Below are positions 16,651 to 26,142 of a stretch of DNA of 37,465 nucleotides, in pieces. Positions within the stretch are counted from its first letter, which is position 1. Each line of letters starts with the position of its first letter. Location: positions 1 to 37,465 of the forward strand of contig PMIL01000041.1 of assembly GCA_003157075.1 (NCBI GenBank), given 5' to 3'. Position numbers and translations under genes: made by a program. The stretch is from Bacteroidales bacterium (GTDB lineage Bacteria; Bacteroidota; Bacteroidia; Bacteroidales; VadinHA17). The notes beneath the pieces are model-generated. The model did not search any database. It was not told the origin of the DNA and saw nothing but the letters and a program-made list of their open reading frames with translations.

Positions 16651-17706
16651 TTAATATTCCAGGGCTCTCAGAATATAGTCCCAGAGTACTTGTTCCAGTA
16701 TGTTCTGACCATCATTCCATGCAGTACATACTACAACAGCATTATGATTGGGTATTACCCAGATGAATTGCTCGCCCCTTCCGGAAGCAAAATTGATACC
16801 TTCCGCTTTTACAGATGCCATAGCGGAACCATAACGCCACCACTGGTATCCATAATCACACCAATAGTTCATTTGGTTATACGGTATCGTCGATTCTTCA
16901 ATCCAGTTCTTCGAAATAACCTGCTCATTTTTCCAAAGTCCTTTTTTTAAATACAATTGGCCAAACTTGATCATGTCAACAGGTCGAAGGCTTAAACCCC
17001 ATCCTCCGATTGAGACTCCATCAGGCCGGTTATCCCATGTCCAGTCAGTAATTCCGAGTTTTGAGAAAAGATTATCCCTGGCAAAATCTCTTGCCGGTTC
17101 CCCTGTTGCCTTAGTAATTATACCTGAAAGTAAATTTGATACCCCGCTGTTATAAGTCACAAATGTTCCCGGCTTATGCGCCATTGGACGGTCTAAAACA
17201 TATTTTATCCAGTCATCGGTCTGGATCAGCCTAATTACATCATTAGCAGGATCATTATATGACGTTGTCCACTCATCCCAGGTAAAACCGGAAGTCATTG
17301 TAAGCAAATCCCTTATAGTTATCTTTGCCTTTAATGAATCAAAATTGGCAATAGTATTTTTATATTCGGGAAAGAAATTCAGCATGGGGATATTTACGCT
17401 ATCCAACAATCCTTTATCCAGACAAATTCCAATCAGAGCTGAAGTAAAACTTTTGGTTACCGAGTACAATGCATGCTTGGTTTCTCGTGTAAACCCATTG
17501 AAATATTTCTCAAAAATTATTGAATCATCTTTAGCAATTATAAGGCTATGAACTTCTCCATAATGATGATTTTCAACCTGGGAAACAATTTCATTAAAAA
17601 TTTCTGTCTGAGGAGATACCGGACTTTTGTCTTTTCTGCAGGAAGCAGAGATAATGACAATCCAGGTAATTAAAACTGCCAGTTCTATTCTGTCAAGCAC
17701 TTTCAT
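16651..17706 (-). CDS. Serine hydrolase lipoprotein, class C beta-lactamase/PBP4* family
   Basis: 351 residues. The lipobox IISASC (Cys23) predicts a lipoprotein. The catalytic SxxK is S82-V-T-K85 (ALYSVTKSFTSALIG) and the YxN motif is Y185-N-S (TFVTYNSGVSNLL), as in the beta-lactamase (PF00144) family of esterases, D-peptidases and AmpC enzymes. Most members outside true AmpC are esterases or peptidases, so a resistance role should not be assumed. Its start is only 2 bases past the stop of the small membrane protein gene, indicating one transcript. Confidence 0.9.
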   Translation of the reverse strand: MKVLDRIELAVLITWIVIISASCRKDKSPVSPQTEIFNEIVSQVENHHYGEVHSLIIAKDDSIIFEKYFNGFTRETKHALYSVTKSFTSALIGICLDKGLLDSVNIPMLNFFPEYKNTIANFDSLKAKITIRDLLTMTSGFTWDEWTTSYNDPANDVIRLIQTDDWIKYVLDRPMAHKPGTFVTYNSGVSNLLSGIITKATGEPARDFARDNLFSKLGITDWTWDNRPDGVSIGGWGLSLRPVDMIKFGQLYLKKGLWKNEQVISKNWIEESTIPYNQMNYWCDYGYQWWRYGSAMASVKAEGINFASGRGEQFIWVIPNHNAVVVCTAWNDGQNILEQVLWDYILRALEY

Positions 17707-17708
17707 AA

Positions 17709-18116
17709 CTAATCATTTTTGTTTGACATCCTTCCTGAAATCTTCTCACTTAATAGGATAAGTATCACCAAAAGAATCCATGAGATAAGGGGAACAATAA
17801 GAAATACAAAAGCAGGCTTCACTCCGGGCGGACTCAGTATTCCGCCATAACACAATAATGAACAGACAGACAAAACAATTATAAGACAGTACAAACCAAT
17901 TCGGGCAAAAATTGACCAGTTTCTGGAAATAATATCAGACATCAGGAATGCAATATATGGGGAGATTACCCATACCGCAAAAAGCAGCGGAAGAAGTACT
18001 GAATTATTCTTCCGGCCAGCATGGAACGTCAGAACAAGTGATCCTACAGCACCAGTTAGTATCAGTATGAGAACTATGGCATGTAAGAATCTTATATTCA
18101 GAACTTTTTTCACCAT
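17709..18116 (-). CDS. Small four-helix membrane protein, unknown function
   Basis: Not recognised. 135 residues from the ATG at 18116; a TTG at 18122 two codons earlier is possible but less likely. Four hydrophobic segments are visible (about residues 11-30, 40-58, 68-89 and 100-121), with both ends predicted cytoplasmic and a Lys/Arg/Asn-rich tail. It directly precedes the serine hydrolase with a 2-base gap, so the two are probably translated together and may work together. Confidence 0.7.
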   Translation of the reverse strand: MVKKVLNIRFLHAIVLILILTGAVGSLVLTFHAGRKNNSVLLPLLFAVWVISPYIAFLMSDIISRNWSIFARIGLYCLIIVLSVCSLLCYGGILSPPGVKPAFVFLIVPLISWILLVILILLSEKISGRMSNKND

Positions 18117-18187
18117 CCACAATTTTCTATGTTAAAGATAGTAAAGACGAGCCAAACGTGTAACGACATTCCGGTTATCCGATTCTT

Positions 18188-19867
18188 TTAGTCCCAGTTG
18201 AAAATTTCAATTTTATTATTTAGTTTCCATTTTTTTGGATAAGCCGTTTCCATCCAGTCAAGGGGTTCACCAACAGGCAGATTCTGTGATGCAAGGTTAA
18301 AGCACTCTTTAATTGCGGTTTTTTGTTCGGGACCAATTGCTTCAGGTTGTGCTGAGATAAAAAGTGGTGTGCCGCTTTTTGCCACAAGTTCCATCCATTG
18401 TTTGTTTTTCTCCCAGGGGACTTTCGTTGTTAATCCGACACAATCTCCGTCTGCTGCATAAAAAATGTCATGCTGTATCGTCCGGAATCCTAAAGTATTC
18501 ACTCCCATTTTCCGGGTCCTGGCCCACTCGTTACCGGAGGTATCATCGCCTATCCGGTTCAGTTCAAATAATCCTGCTGACAAATGACTGAATGTATTAC
18601 ATCCAATGATATATGTCTCTCCAGCAGCTTCCCTGATATTCTCATATAAATTCAAAACTATTTCTGCGTTTGTTTTTGAGTTATCATTCATAATCCAGTT
18701 ACTCTGACTCAATGCACCATTTTTCAGCATCTCAAAACCCCATTTACCAAAAATATCGAATGAGGTGTAGTCAAATTTCACCAGTTCATAGCCCCAGGCT
18801 TTATAGAGTTCAAAATAGCTTTTGATTCTTTCCAGATTTTCAGGGATTGATGGGTCAAGTATAGGATTGTTTTTTCCTCTGCCTTTTATTAATGGGAGAA
18901 TAAGGGAAGCGGGATCTTTATGGCTCCCGCATAACGGTCGCACCCAGATGCCCGGTCGCATTCCTGTCTCTTTTATTTTACCGGCCAGCTTGCCCATATC
19001 AGGAAACTTTTTGTTAGGAGTATTCATATTATCTCCCCAGGAACTATCATCCGGCAAAGAGGGAGAAGTCTGAAACCATCCTGCATCAATTACAGAAAAG
19101 GGACGATTTGTAATATCCCTGGCCATGGGACTCATCAAGTCTGTATGTTCAAGGATCAATTTTTCAGAATTATTGCCATATGTAAAATACCAGTCATTTA
19201 TACCATAAACCGGCAGTTTGGGCAAATGAGACTCATTGCACATTTTTTTTGCGAATTTTCTTGCAGTCTGAAAAGGAGTCTCGTTAATATCACTTCTGAT
19301 GGTTACTATCTCAGCGGCGTTTAGTTGTCTGTCATTTAATTGAACGCCATCCCCGCCTGATCGCAAATCAAGTGTTAGACTTAATTTTTCATTGCCAATC
19401 ATCCAGAAGCAGAATGATTTAGCCCCTGTTTTTACACCAAAACCATTAGTGTTTTTAGCATTATACTCTAAAAAATACCAGGGAAGAATTTCACTTTCTC
19501 TTGCTTTATGCCAGGATACATCTCCATAAGTACGTTCCCATTGGTCGTTTAATACCGATGATGTACTTTTAACAGGCGTTTTCCAATGAAGGCTTATTGA
19601 ACTAAGTTTCACTTTTGGAGCTTTTATTCCAATGGCAACAGAGTTCTCCGTATTCTTCAGGCTAACAATCAAATCTTTATAGATCCATGATTCTTCTCCT
19701 TTGCTCTTCTGAAGGATCACACTTTGATTGTTAATAATTGCTGAAGCTTCATCGGGCATATTAATCAACTGAGTCACTGGTTCATTGACAGATCCAGTAA
19801 ATTTATCACTTATCAATGCACTAGCAAGTGCAGCACCAGTGGTTCTGATAAAATTTCTGCGATTCAT
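18188..19867 (-). CDS. GH36/melibiase-like glycoside hydrolase (clan GH-D)
   Basis: 559 residues. A Tat-type signal (MNRRNFIRTTGAALASA) predicts export folded. A beta-sandwich N-terminal region is followed by a TIM barrel with the clan GH-D pattern: NDWYFTYG, VIDAGW, GMRPGIWVRPL (compare GLWVEPE in GH36), the nucleophile D366 in VKFDYTSFD and the acid/base D441 in RIGDDTSGNEWAR. Family members are mainly alpha-galactosidases or alpha-N-acetylgalactosaminidases; the exact substrate here is not clear. The start is 17 bases after the GH125 stop, so the pair is co-transcribed. Confidence 0.82.
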   Translation of the reverse strand: MNRRNFIRTTGAALASALISDKFTGSVNEPVTQLINMPDEASAIINNQSVILQKSKGEESWIYKDLIVSLKNTENSVAIGIKAPKVKLSSISLHWKTPVKSTSSVLNDQWERTYGDVSWHKARESEILPWYFLEYNAKNTNGFGVKTGAKSFCFWMIGNEKLSLTLDLRSGGDGVQLNDRQLNAAEIVTIRSDINETPFQTARKFAKKMCNESHLPKLPVYGINDWYFTYGNNSEKLILEHTDLMSPMARDITNRPFSVIDAGWFQTSPSLPDDSSWGDNMNTPNKKFPDMGKLAGKIKETGMRPGIWVRPLCGSHKDPASLILPLIKGRGKNNPILDPSIPENLERIKSYFELYKAWGYELVKFDYTSFDIFGKWGFEMLKNGALSQSNWIMNDNSKTNAEIVLNLYENIREAAGETYIIGCNTFSHLSAGLFELNRIGDDTSGNEWARTRKMGVNTLGFRTIQHDIFYAADGDCVGLTTKVPWEKNKQWMELVAKSGTPLFISAQPEAIGPEQKTAIKECFNLASQNLPVGEPLDWMETAYPKKWKLNNKIEIFNWD

Positions 19868-19884
19868 CTGCGTTTCTCATTATT

Positions 19885-21321
19885 TTAACCAAGTTGAATT
19901 TTTAATATCTCCGGTTTTTCATGATATAGCTTCAATATCAGTTCTCCAAAAATAGTGTTTGCCCAGGCAAACCAACTTCGTGAAAAATCCTGAGGGTTAT
20001 CGACATTATAGGATTCGTGAATAAATCCGGTACCTGCATGAGTTTTTTTCAATATAGTAAGGCAATTTATGATTTCTTTATTGTCAGTACTTGTAATTGC
20101 CTGTATTACCAATCCAAGCGGCCAAATCTTCTTTCCTCCTACATGGGGCCCACCAATCCCCTTGCCGAATTTACCTTCATTAAACCATGGATTAGCATGG
20201 CTTAAAGAAAATTTGCGGGTATTCATATAAATGGGGTCGGTTGAGTGACAGTAACCAACATATGGGAGCGATAATAAATTAGGCACATTGGCATCATCCA
20301 TAAACAGGGCATTTCCAAAACCATCAATTTCGATCGGGTAAATTTTACCTGCTGTTGGATGCTGAAGGACCGCATAATTTTTTAATACCAGGTCAATTTC
20401 ATTGGCAAAATCGGTACATACTTTTTCCATCTCTTTATTGGATAATGCAGTTCCGTATATTTCTCCTAATTGACGCAGTGAAACAACAGCAAACATATTT
20501 GAAGAAATTAAAAACGGAAATATGGTGGAATCGTCAGAAGGCCGGAACATTGAATGAATAAGCCCTATTTTTTTTGTGGGATTGCCATACCCGCTTCCGA
20601 ACTGGCTATCAGTAGGATTCAATGCTAATCTTTGAAAATGATAAGGTCCATCGTTTTTCATCCGTTGTTGTTCTCTGAAAGTTTGAAGAATAAGTTTCAT
20701 CGCTTCCTGCCAGGTATGATCAAAAGAAGACGAGTCGCGGGTATTTTTCCAATATCCGTAAGCCAGGCGAATAACATAGCAAAGTGAATCTACCTCCCAT
20801 TTATGTTCATGAACACCCGGTTTCATTGTTGTGACATCATCTTTCCATTCGCTTATGCGGGCAGGATCATTATAATATGCATTTGCATAAGGATCAAGCA
20901 ATACAAATTCAGTTTGTTTTGCTATTACTCCTTTTAATAGTTTTTTCAGTTTTTCATCTTTGTTAGCCAGCGGAATGTATGGCCACACCTGTGCAGAGGA
21001 ATCCCGCAACCACATAGCGTCTATATCTCCTGTAATAACGTATGTAAAGGGGTTGCCGTTTTTTTCTGTGTGTGTAACCGTAGTATCAAGAGTGTTTGGG
21101 AAACAATTCTCAAACATCCAAGCCAGTTCTTCATCGGCAATGGCTTTTTTCACCTCAACAATTGTTTCTTCAACCGCGCTGCTCATAAAACGCCGTTTAC
21201 CGGGTTCGGGACGTTTTGAAGGATAAGATCCGCCGGCAGAACCTCCAAGTGCAGGGAAGCCCGGTAATAATCCAGCTGAAGCAATCCCAACGGTCTTTAT
21301 AAATTTTCTCCTGTCTGTCAT
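19885..21321 (-). CDS. GH125 exo-alpha-1,6-mannosidase
   Basis: 478 residues with a Tat-like signal (MTDRRKFIKTVGIASAG). The GH125 (formerly DUF1237) (alpha/alpha)6 barrel is marked by YVITGDIDAMWLRDSSAQVW (about 94-113), HEHKWEVDSLCYVIRLAYGYW (171-191), NPTDSQFGSGYGNP and the C-terminal HESYNVDNPQDFSRSWFAWAN. Characterised members remove non-reducing alpha-1,6-mannose. Sharing an export signal type and a 17-base junction with the GH36-like enzyme suggests joint action on a glycan containing alpha-mannose and alpha-galactose-type linkages (inference). Confidence 0.92.
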   Translation of the reverse strand: MTDRRKFIKTVGIASAGLLPGFPALGGSAGGSYPSKRPEPGKRRFMSSAVEETIVEVKKAIADEELAWMFENCFPNTLDTTVTHTEKNGNPFTYVITGDIDAMWLRDSSAQVWPYIPLANKDEKLKKLLKGVIAKQTEFVLLDPYANAYYNDPARISEWKDDVTTMKPGVHEHKWEVDSLCYVIRLAYGYWKNTRDSSSFDHTWQEAMKLILQTFREQQRMKNDGPYHFQRLALNPTDSQFGSGYGNPTKKIGLIHSMFRPSDDSTIFPFLISSNMFAVVSLRQLGEIYGTALSNKEMEKVCTDFANEIDLVLKNYAVLQHPTAGKIYPIEIDGFGNALFMDDANVPNLLSLPYVGYCHSTDPIYMNTRKFSLSHANPWFNEGKFGKGIGGPHVGGKKIWPLGLVIQAITSTDNKEIINCLTILKKTHAGTGFIHESYNVDNPQDFSRSWFAWANTIFGELILKLYHEKPEILKIQLG

Positions 21322-21549
21322 ATTAAATTAAAATTACCGAATGAGTTTACATAAAATTAAACTAATAATTCTATTAAAGATACTCAGATTCTAATATATG
21401 AGTCTTTCTATTCACTAATTGCAGATCACCGCAATTTAAGGAACAGGACTGACCACTTTTCGGTATAGAAAAAGGTTACAGATTGGAAGCATTAATATTT
21501 GAAACCTCCATAAACAAAGAAATTAAACCATTTTCTAAGTTTTTTTGTC

Positions 21550-21972
21550 TTAGACTTCCAATTCCGTTCTCACATGAGAAGCAATTATTTCATGACATCC
21601 ATCAAAGGCCTGCCATACTGAATTGCACCAGCTTTTTATCTTTAAATCGCGCTGTACTCCCGGTGGTGTTTCCATGACTTCTAAAATCGAAATTTCTCCT
21701 CTTTGTTCCGGCAGTTTAAAAGCCGGCCATACTTTTTTATTTTTTGACATTTGTATATGTGCCATTTGGACCTGCTTCCCGGAATAGTTCTTTTCAATGA
21801 ACAGATAAAGTCCTGCCAGAGCAAATGTAATTGCAATGGGTTTTGTTTTATCATCAGCATGTTGTGCAGTATAAGCATCAACAACATGCTGATGAATAAA
21901 ATATATCTTATCGGGATGATCGAGCGTATAATATGCCAGTTCATTATACAGATCCTGGTCAGATTTCTTCAT
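21550..21972 (-). CDS. DUF5946 family protein
   Basis: 140 residues, soluble, matching the DUF5946 pattern as I remember it: LYNELAYYTLDHPDKIYFIHQHVVDAYTAQHADDKTKPI, ALAGLYLFIEKNYSGKQVQ and the C-terminal WCNSVWQAF. Function unknown. It sits inside the carbohydrate gene run (52 bases after DUF3863, 228 before GH125) without an obvious link to sugar metabolism. Confidence 0.75.
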   Translation of the reverse strand: MKKSDQDLYNELAYYTLDHPDKIYFIHQHVVDAYTAQHADDKTKPIAITFALAGLYLFIEKNYSGKQVQMAHIQMSKNKKVWPAFKLPEQRGEISILEVMETPPGVQRDLKIKSWCNSVWQAFDGCHEIIASHVRTELEV

Positions 21973-22024
21973 TTCTCTGGCTTTACTTTATTCTATAATT
22001 TAATAATTTCCTAAAATTATCAGG

Positions 22025-23386
22025 CTATTCCTGCTTTTTAAAAAGCATCGGATAATATTCTCCGATTAATGATTTTGACTTATCAGAAAGTTTATCAATC
22101 TGAATCGGTTTATCTTGCGGCCTGGTTTGTTTTTGATTAATTTCTCCCATAAGACTCCAGTTTCTTGTACTGCCTGATACCGGTTCTTTAACTCCTATGT
22201 CGTACCGTGTAAAGTCTATAACCATTTCATCCCCAAATTTCAAATTCTTCAGTAATGCCAATCTGAATTTTTTATTCATAAACCATCTGATCACTTTATC
22301 AGAGTCAGAACCGCCTATTCCTGATCCTTTCTCTTCAAACTGATAATTAAAGCTATTGGATTTATATTGTTCTCTCCAGATCATTCCAAATTCTCCCTGT
22401 GTAATGAATTTAACATCAGGCCATCGTCTTTTAATTTCACTTAGCCATAAAGTAAGTCCGTCGAGTTCAATCGGAAGAGAAACTTCCCAGCAATTTGTGA
22501 CCCATGCAAAGCCATTAAGAACAAAACCCTTATCAAAATGAATGGCTGTAGTATATAACATCTCTTTACACCCTGTATCCAAACCATATTTCCCGAGAGT
22601 CTCTATTGGGCCAACGCCCATCCTGCTGTTAAAGCCTTCCGAGAAACCCTGACGTCTGGCTGACAAGAAATCCATGGTCCAGCCATCCAGGTTCACACAA
22701 TCAATAAAATCTGTGTGTCCTTGGGCGGGTTTACAAAAATGTTCTTTTGACGGATAGTAAGGATATGAAGGAGCTCCATCCCCATCTTGATTGTCAATCG
22801 CAAACTGACTCCACACATTGCCCTGGCATACATGGATTCCTTCCTGTTCTGAAAGAAATTCCTGGTTTTTTGATGATAAAAACCCTGCGACAATACTCAG
22901 CGGACGATAATTATTGCCAACAATAGATGATACCTTGGCTAACCCATCATGCAAATCATTGTTAACCTGCTCAGTAGAATTATAGGCGTTCGCAAAATAT
23001 GCTCCGGGAATAAATGTAATTTCGTCTCCGAATTTTTTATGATACCCTACCACAAGATCCCTTATTTGCCTGTAATTTGAAGTTGTATCATGTAAAGCCA
23101 GCCAGCTTAATGCCCAGGTTATCCTGGCTCCCGGAAAACCTCTGGAAATAGCTTCCCTGAACTTAACCACTCGCAAAGGTGTATGGAGGCTTCTCTCGTT
23201 TTCTCCTGCATTCTTATTCCTGGAAACCTCAATCTGGTTAACGCGGATTACTGCATTAAATGTCAGAAAACGATTTCCGGTCAACCCGGTCTGTTTCTGG
23301 TCTTTATTCCCTTCTCTATATATAAAACCGGTTAATGAAAAAACCAGCAAGACTAAAAACAATAACCTAGTATACTTATAAACCAT
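22025..23386 (-). CDS. DUF3863-like exported protein
   Basis: 453 residues with an N-terminal membrane/signal segment (residues 5-24). The body resembles the DUF3863/DUF3864 proteins of Bacteroides: FNAVIRVNQIEVSRNKNAGEN, GARITWALSWLALHD, DEITFIPGAYFANAYNSTEQV and ISIVAGFLSS-like stretches. The first half has the look of a NodB-like TIM-barrel deacetylase, but I do not see the full catalytic set. It begins 3 bases after the stop of the six-hairpin protein, so the two are translationally coupled and likely act on the same glycan. Confidence 0.7.
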   Translation of the reverse strand: MVYKYTRLLFLVLLVFSLTGFIYREGNKDQKQTGLTGNRFLTFNAVIRVNQIEVSRNKNAGENERSLHTPLRVVKFREAISRGFPGARITWALSWLALHDTTSNYRQIRDLVVGYHKKFGDEITFIPGAYFANAYNSTEQVNNDLHDGLAKVSSIVGNNYRPLSIVAGFLSSKNQEFLSEQEGIHVCQGNVWSQFAIDNQDGDGAPSYPYYPSKEHFCKPAQGHTDFIDCVNLDGWTMDFLSARRQGFSEGFNSRMGVGPIETLGKYGLDTGCKEMLYTTAIHFDKGFVLNGFAWVTNCWEVSLPIELDGLTLWLSEIKRRWPDVKFITQGEFGMIWREQYKSNSFNYQFEEKGSGIGGSDSDKVIRWFMNKKFRLALLKNLKFGDEMVIDFTRYDIGVKEPVSGSTRNWSLMGEINQKQTRPQDKPIQIDKLSDKSKSLIGEYYPMLFKKQE

Positions 23387-23389
23387 AAT

Positions 23390-25927
23390 CTATCTATTCT
23401 TTAAATTATTAAGCTCCGATATGTTCAGATTTTTTGTGACCTTAATTGTTTTTGCGTTTGATTTGACTCCGAATTTCAGAACCCCGTTTTTATCGCTTTT
23501 GCTTTTAATGATTGTACCTCCATCGTAGATCGTATAAGAGCTATCTGTTGCAGAAACATCGATGGTGTATAATATTTTTCCCAGCTCATTCTTTGAAGAC
23601 TGGATCCAGTTATACTCATCTATTCCCCATTTTACAATTTCAATCGATATGTTTTCAGCCGTTTGTGCCCTGAGTGAGTATAAATTATTTTTCTCCTTAA
23701 AATAGACCAATTCATTCTTGTCAGAATAAAAGCCAAAGTCACTTTTTGAAGATATTTTAAACTGTCTGTCAGATATAAAATAGTTATTTGTAGCCAATCC
23801 GATTTTAAGTTTGTTCTGCCTGAAATTATAAATCAGCTCAGTCCCTGATAATTTTGCCGGAAGATGCGGGTTTAAATAAAGCCTGTTGTAAAGAGGATTA
23901 ATCCCGTAAATGGCCTTATAAAGCCCCACAAGCGCAAGACTGTTTCCTGAGAGGATATCATCTCCCAGGCCATCCTGATTGATTCTGCCATATCTCTGGA
24001 ACGCCAGGCCATCTTTTTCGTACCGGTTCAAAACATTATCAATATATTTCAGGGCCAGATCAGGTTTGTAATTCGCGTAAGCTTCAACACCGATGCTTCC
24101 CCATGATAGAAATATATCACCGTTTTCATAAGCAGGAAAAGGAAATTGCCAGTCATTACCTTCTCCGGTGGCATACGGATACAAACATATTGGCCAGAAG
24201 AAAAGATTTTCCCTATGTGTTTGTTCTTCGATTTTATCCAGAATAGCATTGCGTCTTATAGTATCGTCACACAGGCCATATACAATTGCCATAAGATTTA
24301 CTGGAATCACAAGATTGTCGCCATGGATAGACTTGTCCTTATCTAGCCAATGTATGTACCATTTATTTTTACTGCTCCAGAAGCCTCCATTCTCTGCCGG
24401 TTTGTTAAAACTGATTTTAAGTTCTTCGGCAAAAGTCGAATAGTAGTTTGCTCTTTCCGGATCACTCAATTGGTTTTCCACATCGGCCCATAAGGTTAGA
24501 GCATGATATAATTTAGCGTTTACAAATGCATTTTCGAATGAGGCCCATATAATATCGATCCAGTCGCTTCCCTTTTTTCCGGAATGAGAATCCGTCATCA
24601 TTTCAACTAAATGATTGTGATTTGAATCTCTTTTTAACATATAATCCAGAGCCATCTCGCAGCTTCTTTTATGACCGGAAACCCAATTTATATCACCTGT
24701 CAGGTTATATAGGTCTGCTACATTCGCTACAAAATCAGGGTTTGAGTCCATCAGATATCCCCATTGAGCTTCATAGAAGCCTTTATTTGTAACTGTGCCG
24801 GGCATAGCATCCTCATTGAGATAAGCCCATCGTGCCAGAACCCGCCCGTCAGGCTGAATAGCATTATCACGGTAAAAATCAAGGCATTTTTTGTACCCTT
24901 GTATATAACTGTCATCGTTGATACCGATGGCAAACTGGGCAATATACTGCTCGTGCAAACAAATTGGCCCATAAGGGGTATGCCAGCTGTTGGCTCCAAA
25001 ATGCTTTTCATCGATAACTCCTATCCTGGCAATCGTATTCAATAAACTGGTCACCTGTTTCCCATTCTCTCCGACAAATTTACCCCTGTTATATGTTTCA
25101 TTATAGTTTACATAGGATAAAGAAATTGTTTGAACATATTTCCCTGAAGGAACAAAGTAAGTATTCCATACATCTGTTTTTCCCCGGATAAACCTGCTCC
25201 TTTTTTCAGCCTCATAGCGGGGAATTAGTTCGCTGTCGGAAACAGAAATATTATAGATCAGTTTATCTTCAATAGAACGGCTGTACTTCATTGCCACCTT
25301 TTTCCCTTTTGCTATTACGGAAACCTTTAATGCATTTCCTGTTGTACCATTCCAAAAAATGGAGCAATCAGTATGAACTCCATATGTACACAGCTTCTGG
25401 TTAAAAAGATAAAACCAGGCAAGTCCTCCATATCCGAGAAAAGCGCCATCCCACGTTTTAAAATTATTAAAATTGAATGAAGGAAAGGCAGCCTCTTCAA
25501 GAGATAAAGGTTTTGGAAAAGATCTTTCTATATCAAATCTGATATCGTTTTCGGTAATTAAAAAATTCCAGTTTTCTATAACCGGAGTATCATCGTTACC
25601 ATATTTTAAGTTGCTTACCGACACCGAATTTTTTCCGGTCTTAATTGCAGGTACAGATGTGAGTTTAAGAGTAGAATATGTATTGGCGGCTGTTTTAATC
25701 GAAGAAAAAATACCAGCCGGCCCTGAGATTACAGATTGTCCATTGATATTTAAACCGGAAATATTGCATTTCCCGTTATAATCAAGAGTAATCATAATTT
25801 TGGCATTGCCAAAGATTATGACCTTGGTTGATGAATTATTATTAATAACGATATCGCCTGCATTGCAAAACTCACACATGAAAAGAAATAGAATTATTGC
25901 TCCTGACCGGCAGAACTTATTGCTCAT
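23390..25927 (-). CDS. Large exported six-hairpin glycosidase-like protein
   Basis: 845 residues from the ATG at 25927. The frame continues to a TTG at 25969, but that codon overlaps a promoter-like element and the ATG leads directly into a signal peptide (AIILFLFMCEFCNAG). Residues 25-290 form a beta-sandwich-like region; 310-690 look like an (alpha/alpha)6 barrel (SWHTPYGPICLHEQYIAQ; DSHSGKKGSDWIDIIW; WQFPFPAYENGDIFLSWGS; GDDILSGNSLALVGLYKAIYG); the C-terminal 150 residues are beta-rich. The layout fits GH94/GH78/GH63-like enzymes, but the exact family is not recognised. Coupled to the DUF3863 gene. Confidence 0.75.
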   Translation of the reverse strand: MSNKFCRSGAIILFLFMCEFCNAGDIVINNNSSTKVIIFGNAKIMITLDYNGKCNISGLNINGQSVISGPAGIFSSIKTAANTYSTLKLTSVPAIKTGKNSVSVSNLKYGNDDTPVIENWNFLITENDIRFDIERSFPKPLSLEEAAFPSFNFNNFKTWDGAFLGYGGLAWFYLFNQKLCTYGVHTDCSIFWNGTTGNALKVSVIAKGKKVAMKYSRSIEDKLIYNISVSDSELIPRYEAEKRSRFIRGKTDVWNTYFVPSGKYVQTISLSYVNYNETYNRGKFVGENGKQVTSLLNTIARIGVIDEKHFGANSWHTPYGPICLHEQYIAQFAIGINDDSYIQGYKKCLDFYRDNAIQPDGRVLARWAYLNEDAMPGTVTNKGFYEAQWGYLMDSNPDFVANVADLYNLTGDINWVSGHKRSCEMALDYMLKRDSNHNHLVEMMTDSHSGKKGSDWIDIIWASFENAFVNAKLYHALTLWADVENQLSDPERANYYSTFAEELKISFNKPAENGGFWSSKNKWYIHWLDKDKSIHGDNLVIPVNLMAIVYGLCDDTIRRNAILDKIEEQTHRENLFFWPICLYPYATGEGNDWQFPFPAYENGDIFLSWGSIGVEAYANYKPDLALKYIDNVLNRYEKDGLAFQRYGRINQDGLGDDILSGNSLALVGLYKAIYGINPLYNRLYLNPHLPAKLSGTELIYNFRQNKLKIGLATNNYFISDRQFKISSKSDFGFYSDKNELVYFKEKNNLYSLRAQTAENISIEIVKWGIDEYNWIQSSKNELGKILYTIDVSATDSSYTIYDGGTIIKSKSDKNGVLKFGVKSNAKTIKVTKNLNISELNNLKNR

Positions 25928-25966
25928 AGTTAATTTTTTAATTCTTAATGTAGAAGGGACTACTAA

Positions 25967-25974
25967 CAAAAGTA
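25967..25974 (-). promoter_or_regulatory. Candidate -7 element for the glycosidase operon
   Basis: On the minus strand TACTTTTG matches TAnnTTTG, 40 bases before the ATG at 25927. A TTTG complement (CAAA) lies at 26000-26003, but the spacing is 25 rather than 19-21 bases, so this is a weak call. Confidence 0.35.
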
Positions 25975-26142
25975 ATTAGTTTTTATCCCACTCTTTCTCC
26001 AAAGAGATAAAAGTTATGGTTTTATCTATCATATCATTCAGATTCTTTATAAGAACGTCGGGATTGATCTTTGATGAAAGGGAAAGATTAAAAAGGGTAC
26101 TAGTTTATCCTGATAATTGGTATGAGCCAGGTATCGTTTTAT

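Noticed and set aside
16651-17706. Calling the serine hydrolase an AmpC beta-lactamase
   Set aside because: SxxK and YxN are shared by the whole PF00144 family; lipoprotein anchoring and pairing with a membrane protein favour a peptidase or esterase role.
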